Shown piece after piece: positions 58,667-64,000 of a DNA stretch of 64,000 nucleotides. The notes under the pieces are model-generated. The model was not told the origin of the DNA. It was given only the letters and a program-made list of their open reading frames with translations, and made no database searches. The stretch lies in the NCBI RefSeq assembly GCF_002943715.1, contig NZ_MQUA01000004.1, forward strand, positions 308,300 to 372,299, written 5' to 3'. The position numbers and the translations under genes are program-made. The stretch comes from Polaribacter filamentus. Its GTDB lineage: Bacteria > Bacteroidota > Bacteroidia > Flavobacteriales > Flavobacteriaceae. Positions within the stretch are counted from its first letter, which is position 1. Each line of letters starts with the position of its first letter.

Positions 58667-61600
58667 TTAGTAGTAGTAATCAAATTGAATTCTGTCACCA
58701 GACATTATTGTATAATTTCCGTTATTAGCAGGGTTGTAAGTAACGGTTAGACTACTCAAATTATAAGCCAAATTGCTAACACGAATACCATTGATATACA
58801 TTTTAACCATACTTCGATTATTAGGGCTTGAGATATTGTAAAACTTGTTTGGGAAGCAGTTGCAGCAACTTCCACATTGATTTCTTGAATGATCGTAGTC
58901 CACTGCGCAACACCACTACTAGAAATCATTAAAACTTGCCCAACGGTTCCAGTAGATGAAGGTAGTGCGGTTCCTCCGGCGGTAAGCATCGCAGAAATAA
59001 CAAGGTCACTTGTAAATGTTTTCTTACCCGCTACAGTTTGATCTGAAGTTAAGTCAACAAACACCCCTGATGCACTAACCCCCGTAACAGCATCCATAAC
59101 AAAAGCGGTTGTTGCTATTTGGGTTGTATTGGCTCCGGAAGCGGCAGTTGGCGCAGTGGGCAGTCCAGTAAGATTAGGATTGTTAATAGGCGCTTTTAAT
59201 AAAAGCCCAGGCACGGTTGGAGTATCAGAAGTTCCTGAAAGATCTCCCGTTAGCTTTAATATTCCTTTTACGGTAGAAGTAGCATCAAGACTTAGTGAAC
59301 TTGATATTTGAGTATCTACATATGTTTTTACGGCATTTTGAGTAGGAAATAAATCATTACTTGTACCTAAAACAGTGTTTGTGGATTTATTAGAACTCGC
59401 CTCTTTACTAGATAAGCCAGGTACAGTAGGTGAATCAGCAGTCCCTCCTAAATCTCCGGTAAGTTTTAGAATCCCTTTTACTGTTGTTGAAGCATCTACT
59501 GAAGAAGAAAGACTTGAAATCTGACTGTCAATATATGTTTTAACTGCGTTTTGAGTAGGATACAAAACATTACTACTTCCTAAGTTTACATCCGTAGACT
59601 TTAGACTTGCATTTTCCTTGAATATTAAATTAGGTACTGTAGGAGCATCGGCAGTTCCAGAAAGGTCTCCCGCAAGCTTTATGACACCCTTGATAGTAGT
59701 TGTTGCATCTGCTACCGATCCTGTAGAAATTTCATTATCTACATATGTTTTCACTGCATTTTGAGTAGGATATAATACATCACTTGTCCCTAATGTTGTT
59801 GACGTAGATTTATTTGTAGTATCTTCTTTAGTCGATAATCCAGGTACGGTGGGTAGCTCAGATGTACCACCCAGATCTCCTGCCAATTTGATTATACCTT
59901 TCAAGGATGTTGTAGCATCAAATACTGTTACTTGTGCATCAACATATGTTTTCACTGCTTTTTGAGTAGGATATAAAATATCGCTAATACCAAGAGCTAT
60001 GTTTGATGACTTGTGGCTTAAATTTTCTTTTAACCCTAATGATGGAACGGTGGGTAAATTGGCTGTTCCTCCTAAATCTCCTGCTAGTTTTAAAATCCCC
60101 TTACTACTGGTTGTTGCGTCTGCAACAGATCCACTTGCTATTTGGTTATCAACATAGGTTTTCACGGCATTTTGAGTTGGATATAAGACATTACTAGTTC
60201 CTAATGCTATTGCAGTAGATTTGTTAGTTGCGTCTTCCTTATATATCAATCCGGGAACGGTGGGTAAGTCGGATGTTCCTCCTAAATCTCCCGCTAATTT
60301 AATAATCCCTTTATTTGTCGTAGTTGCATCACTAACAGATATACTTAAAATTGCATCTGTATTTGCTTTGATTTGTGTATCAAGAGCAGCATCAGCAGCT
60401 TTCAGAGAGCCTGCGCTGGCTATGTAATTGGTAGAACCATCAGCGGTATATCTTCCATCAGTTCCTAATCCAGCTCCTATTTGCGTGGCATCAAGTTCTG
60501 TTTGAATATTTGAAGAAGCATCGGAGCTAGAAGATGACAAGCTGCCGATTCGATCAGAAACCAATTTTAATTCCGTATCCAAAGCAGTATCAGCAGCCGT
60601 TAGTGAAATTACGGTAGATATATAGTTGGCAGAACTATTAGCAGTGTATATTCCATTTGCAGCAAGTCCAGCTCCTGTTTGAGTGGCATCTAGTTCTGAT
60701 TGAATATTAGTGCTGCTTGTTGCATTGGTTACAATAGCATCAGTATTTGTTTTGATTTGCGTATCCAATGCTACATCTGCACTAGTAAGTGACGTTACTG
60801 TAGTTAAATAGTTCGTACTGCCATTAGCAGTGTAAGCTCCATCCGTTCCTAATCCAGCCCCAGTTTGGGTAGCATCAAGTTCTGTTTGAATACTGGTGTT
60901 GCTTGTTGCATTGGTTGCAATGGCATCAGTATTTGTTTTGATCTGCGTATCCAATGCTACATCTGCACTAGTAAGTGACGTTACTGTAGTTAAATAGTTC
61001 GTACTGCCATCAGCAGTGTAAGCTCCATCCGTTCCTAATCCAGCACCCGCTTGAGTGGCATCTAGTTCTGATTGAATATTAGTGTTGCTTGTTGCATTGG
61101 TTACAATAGCATCAGTATTTGTTTTGATTTGCGTATCCAATGCTACATCTGCACTAGTAAGTGACGTTACTGTAGTTAAATAGTTCGTACTGCCATTAGC
61201 AGTGTAAGCTCCATTAGCTGCAAGTCCAGCTCCTGTTTGTGTGGCATCTAGTTCTGTTTGAAGTCCAGTTGTGTTTGAAGTGTTGGTCGTGATTGCACCG
61301 GCATTGGTTGCAATGGCATCTGTATTTGTTTTGATTTGTATATCCAAATCTTCAGTAGCATCCACTAAAGAAATGGAAGTAGATATGTAATTGGTTGCAG
61401 TATTAGCGGTGTATATTCCATTTGCTGCAAGTCCAGCTCCTGTTTGAGTGGCATCTAGTTCTGTTTGAATACTAGTGTTGGTTGTTGCAATGGCATCAGT
61501 ATTTGTTTTGATTTGCGTATCCAAATCTTCAGTAGCATCGACTAAAGAGGTGGAAGTCTTTATGTAATTGGTACTTAAGTTTGCTGAGTAGGTGCCATTC

Positions 61601-64000
61601 GTTCCAAGCCCAGCCGCTGTTTGTGTGGCATCTAGTTCTGTTTGTAGTCCATTTGCATCTGATGTATTGATGGCAATTGCAGTTGCATTAGTAATAATAG
61701 AAGTAGTATTAATGTTAATTTGTGTATCCAAAGCAGCATCCGCATCTGCTAGAGAACCTACAGTAGAAATGTAGTTGGTAGAGCTATCAGCTATATATGT
61801 TCCATTTGCTGCAAGTCCAGCTCCTGTTTGAGTGGCATCAAGTTCTGTTTGAATACTGGTGTTGCTTGTTGCATTGGTTGCAATGGCATCAGTATTTGTT
61901 TTGATCTGCGTATCCAATGCTACATCTGCACTAGTAAGTGACGTTACTGTAGTTAAATAGTTCGTACTGCCATCAGCAGTGTAAGCTCCATCCGTTCCTA
62001 ATCCAGCACCCGCTTGAGTGGCATCTAGTTCTGATTGAATATTAGTGTTGCTTGTTGCATTGGTTACAATAGCATCAGTATTTGTTTTGATTTGCGTATC
62101 CAATGCTACATCTGCACTAGTAAGTGACGTTACTGTAGTTAAATAGTTCGTACTGCCATTAGCAGTGTAAGCTCCATCCGTTCCTAATCCAGCCCCAGTT
62201 TGGGTAGCATCAAGTTCTGTTTGAATACTGGTGTTGCTTGCTGCATTGGTTACAATAGCATCAGTATTTGTTTTGATTTGCGTATCCAATGCTACATCTG
62301 CACTAGTAAGTGACGTTACTGTAGTTAAATAGTTCGTACTGCCATTAGCAGTGTAAGCTCCATCCGTTCCTAATCCAGCCCCAGTTTGGGTAGCATCAAG
62401 TTCTGTTTGAATACTGGTGTTGCTTGTTGCATTGGTTGCAATGGCATCAGTATTTGTTTTGATCTGCGTATCCAATGCTACATCTGCACTAGTAAGTGAC
62501 GTTACTGTAGTTAAATAGTTCGTACTGCCATCAGCAGTGTAAGCTCCATCCGTTCCTAATCCAGCACCCGCTTGAGTGGCATCTAGTTCTGATTGAATAT
62601 TAGTGTTGCTTGTTGCATTGGTTACAATAGCATCAGTATTTGTTTTGATTTGCGTATCCAATGCTACATCTGCACTAGTAAGTGACGTTACTGTAGTTAA
62701 ATAGTTCGTACTGCCATTAGCAGTGTAAGCTCCATCCGTTCCTAATCAGCCCAGTTTGGGTAGCATCTTAGTTCTGTTTGAATACTGGTGTTGCTTGCTG
62801 CATTGGTTACAATACATCAGTATTTGTTTTGATTTGCGTATCCAATGTACATCTGCACTAGTAAGTGACGTTACTGTAGTTAAATAGTTCGTACTGCCAT
62901 TAGCAGTGTAAGCTCCATCCGTTCCTAATCCAGCCCCAGTTTGGGTAGCATCAAGTTCTGTTTGAATACTGGTGTTGCTTGTTGCATTGGTTGCAATGGC
63001 ATCAGTATTTGTTTTGATCTGCGTATCCAATGCTAACATCTGCACTAGTAAGTGACGTTACTGTAGTTAAATAGTTCGTACTGCCATCAGCAGTGTAAGC
63101 TCCATCCGTTCCTATCCAGCACCCGCTTGAGTGGCATCTAGTTCTGATTGAATATTAGTGTTGCTTGTTGCATTGGTTACAATAGCATCAGTATTTGTTT
63201 TGATTTGCGTATCCAATGCTACATCTGCACTAGTAAGTGACGTTACTGTAGTTAAATAGTTCGTACTGCCATTAGCAGTGTAAGCTCCATCCGTTCCTAA
63301 TCCAGCCCCAGTTTGGGTAGCATCTAGTTCTGTTTGAATAACTGGTGTTGCTTGCTGCATTGGTTACAATAGCATCAGTATTTGTTTTGATTTGCGTATC
63401 CAATGCTACATCTGCACTAGTAAGTGACGTTACTGTAGTTAAATAGTTCGTACTGCCATTAGCAGTGTAAGCTCCATCCGTTCCTAATCCAGCCCAGTTT
63501 GGGTAGCATCAAGTTCTGATTGAATATTAGTGTTGCTTGTTGCATTGGTTGCAATGGCATCAGTATTTGTTTTGATCTGCGTATCCAATGCTACATCTGC
63601 ACTAGTAAGTGACGTTACTGTAGTTAAATAGTTCGTACTGCCATCAGCAGTGTAGCTCCATCCGTTCCTAATCCAGCCCAGTTTGGGTAGCATCAAGTTT
63701 CTGTTTGAATACTGGTGTTGCTTGTTGCATTGGTTACAATAGCATCAGTATTTGTTTTGATTTGCGTATCCAATGCTACATCTGCACTAGTAAGTGACGT
63801 TACTGTAGTTAAATAGTTCGTACTGCCATTAGCAGTGTAAGCTCCATCCGTTCCTAATCCAGCCCCAGTTTGGGTAGCATCAAGTTCTGTTTGAATACTG
63901 GTGTTGCTTGCTGCATTGGTAGTAATGGCGTCAGTATTTGTTTTAATTTGCGTATCCAAATCTTCAGTAGCAACGACTAAAGATGTTGAAGTGGTTATGT
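58667..64000 (-). CDS. Giant phage-tail-fibre-like repeat protein (5' end beyond the window)
   Basis: At least 1,770 residues; the start lies past 64000. From the right edge to about 60345 it is made of about 19 units of 62 residues (ALDTQIKTNTDAI, TELDATQTGAGLG, STNYLTTVTSL), like coiled stalk repeats. Then come six modules of about 70 residues (KGIIKLAGDLGGT, PTVPGL, LYPTQNAVKTYVD), and then GLPTAPTAASGANTTQIATTAF, a classic tail-fibre motif, and DQTVAGKKTFTSDL. The true C-terminus is VKMYINGIRVSN to GDRIQFDYYY, ending at 58667. It is reached by adding one C to the CCC (minus strand) at about 58825, which gives TISQAPNNRSMVKMYING. About twelve indels at 62742-63700 also break the frame. It is 30 bp upstream of the beta-strand repeat gene, so both are probably one transcript. 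Confidence 0.8.
60345..64000 (-). repeat. Array of 186-bp (62-codon) direct repeats
   Basis: The text around GTAAGTGACGTTACTG recurs every 186 bp (for example near 60785, 60971 and 61157). Units at 61860-64000 are almost identical; those at 60345-61860 are more diverged. The array runs off the right edge. Confidence 0.92.

Noticed and set aside
60345..64000. Regular direct repeats that could suggest a CRISPR array or satellite DNA
   Set aside because: The 186-bp period is a multiple of three, the repeats are one continuous coding frame (62 residues) and there are no unique spacers.

Overview
The window looks like a chromosomal segment of a marine-type member of the Flavobacteriaceae (Bacteroidota). 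Reasons: about 30% GC in most genes, FecI/FecR-SusC/SusD loci, type IX secretion (T9SS) C-terminal sorting domains, -7 boxes of the form TAnnTTTG, Rho with a long Asn/Pro-rich insert, and many family-level markers (DUF4293, DUF1599, BT_3928-type DoxX, DUF1684). I cannot name the genus. | Region 1 (1-20.8 kb) is a polysaccharide utilization locus. An ECF sigma factor and a divergent FecR anti-sigma factor control a TonB-dependent SusC with an STN signalling domain, then SusD, a glucoamylase-type (PF10091-like) lipoprotein, a PKD-containing surface lipoprotein, a T9SS-secreted protein of three CBM-like modules, a second PF10091-type lipoprotein, two near-identical copies of a GH35-like/DUF5597-type glycosidase flanking an S1 sulfatase, and a sodium:solute symporter. 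Glycan would be bound and cut at the surface, imported by SusCD, trimmed in the periplasm and taken up by the symporter. The first glycosidase copy is interrupted by the 3' end of another PF10091-T9SS gene. The locus ends at a galE 5' fragment joined to a probable integrase tail next to tRNA-Phe, so it may sit on a tRNA-integrated island. | Region 2 (20.9-45.8 kb) is ordinary core genome: coaX, an outer-membrane protein, a TPR protein, lptC, a CNNM/CorC-type protein and a PpiD-like foldase; rho; truA; an MsbA-like ABC exporter; cdaA, folP and a LOG-like gene; DUF1599, DoxX, ClC channel, crotonase, DUF1684, paraoxonase-like and Ca/Na antiporter genes. There is one 250-bp palindromic intergenic element and one decayed histidine kinase. 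| Region 3 (45.8-64 kb) starts at tRNA-Arg(ACG), passes a broken zinc-ribbon transposase, and holds two huge repetitive genes on the minus strand with clearly higher GC than the core genes. The upstream one (running off the right edge) is a fibre of 62-residue repeats ending in phage-tail-fibre-like modules. The downstream one encodes about 3,740 residues built from four apparently identical 787-residue units plus a variant partial unit, with autotransporter-associated beta-strand repeats. They lie about 30 bp apart and are probably one operon. This pair is the best candidate in the window for an undescribed surface system. | Sequence quality: at least eight otherwise sound genes are broken by single-base length changes, nearly all in short homopolymers, and about twelve more indels lie in 62.74-63.70 kb. 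I read most of these as consensus errors in a long-read-type assembly, not true gene death; affected genes are flagged.
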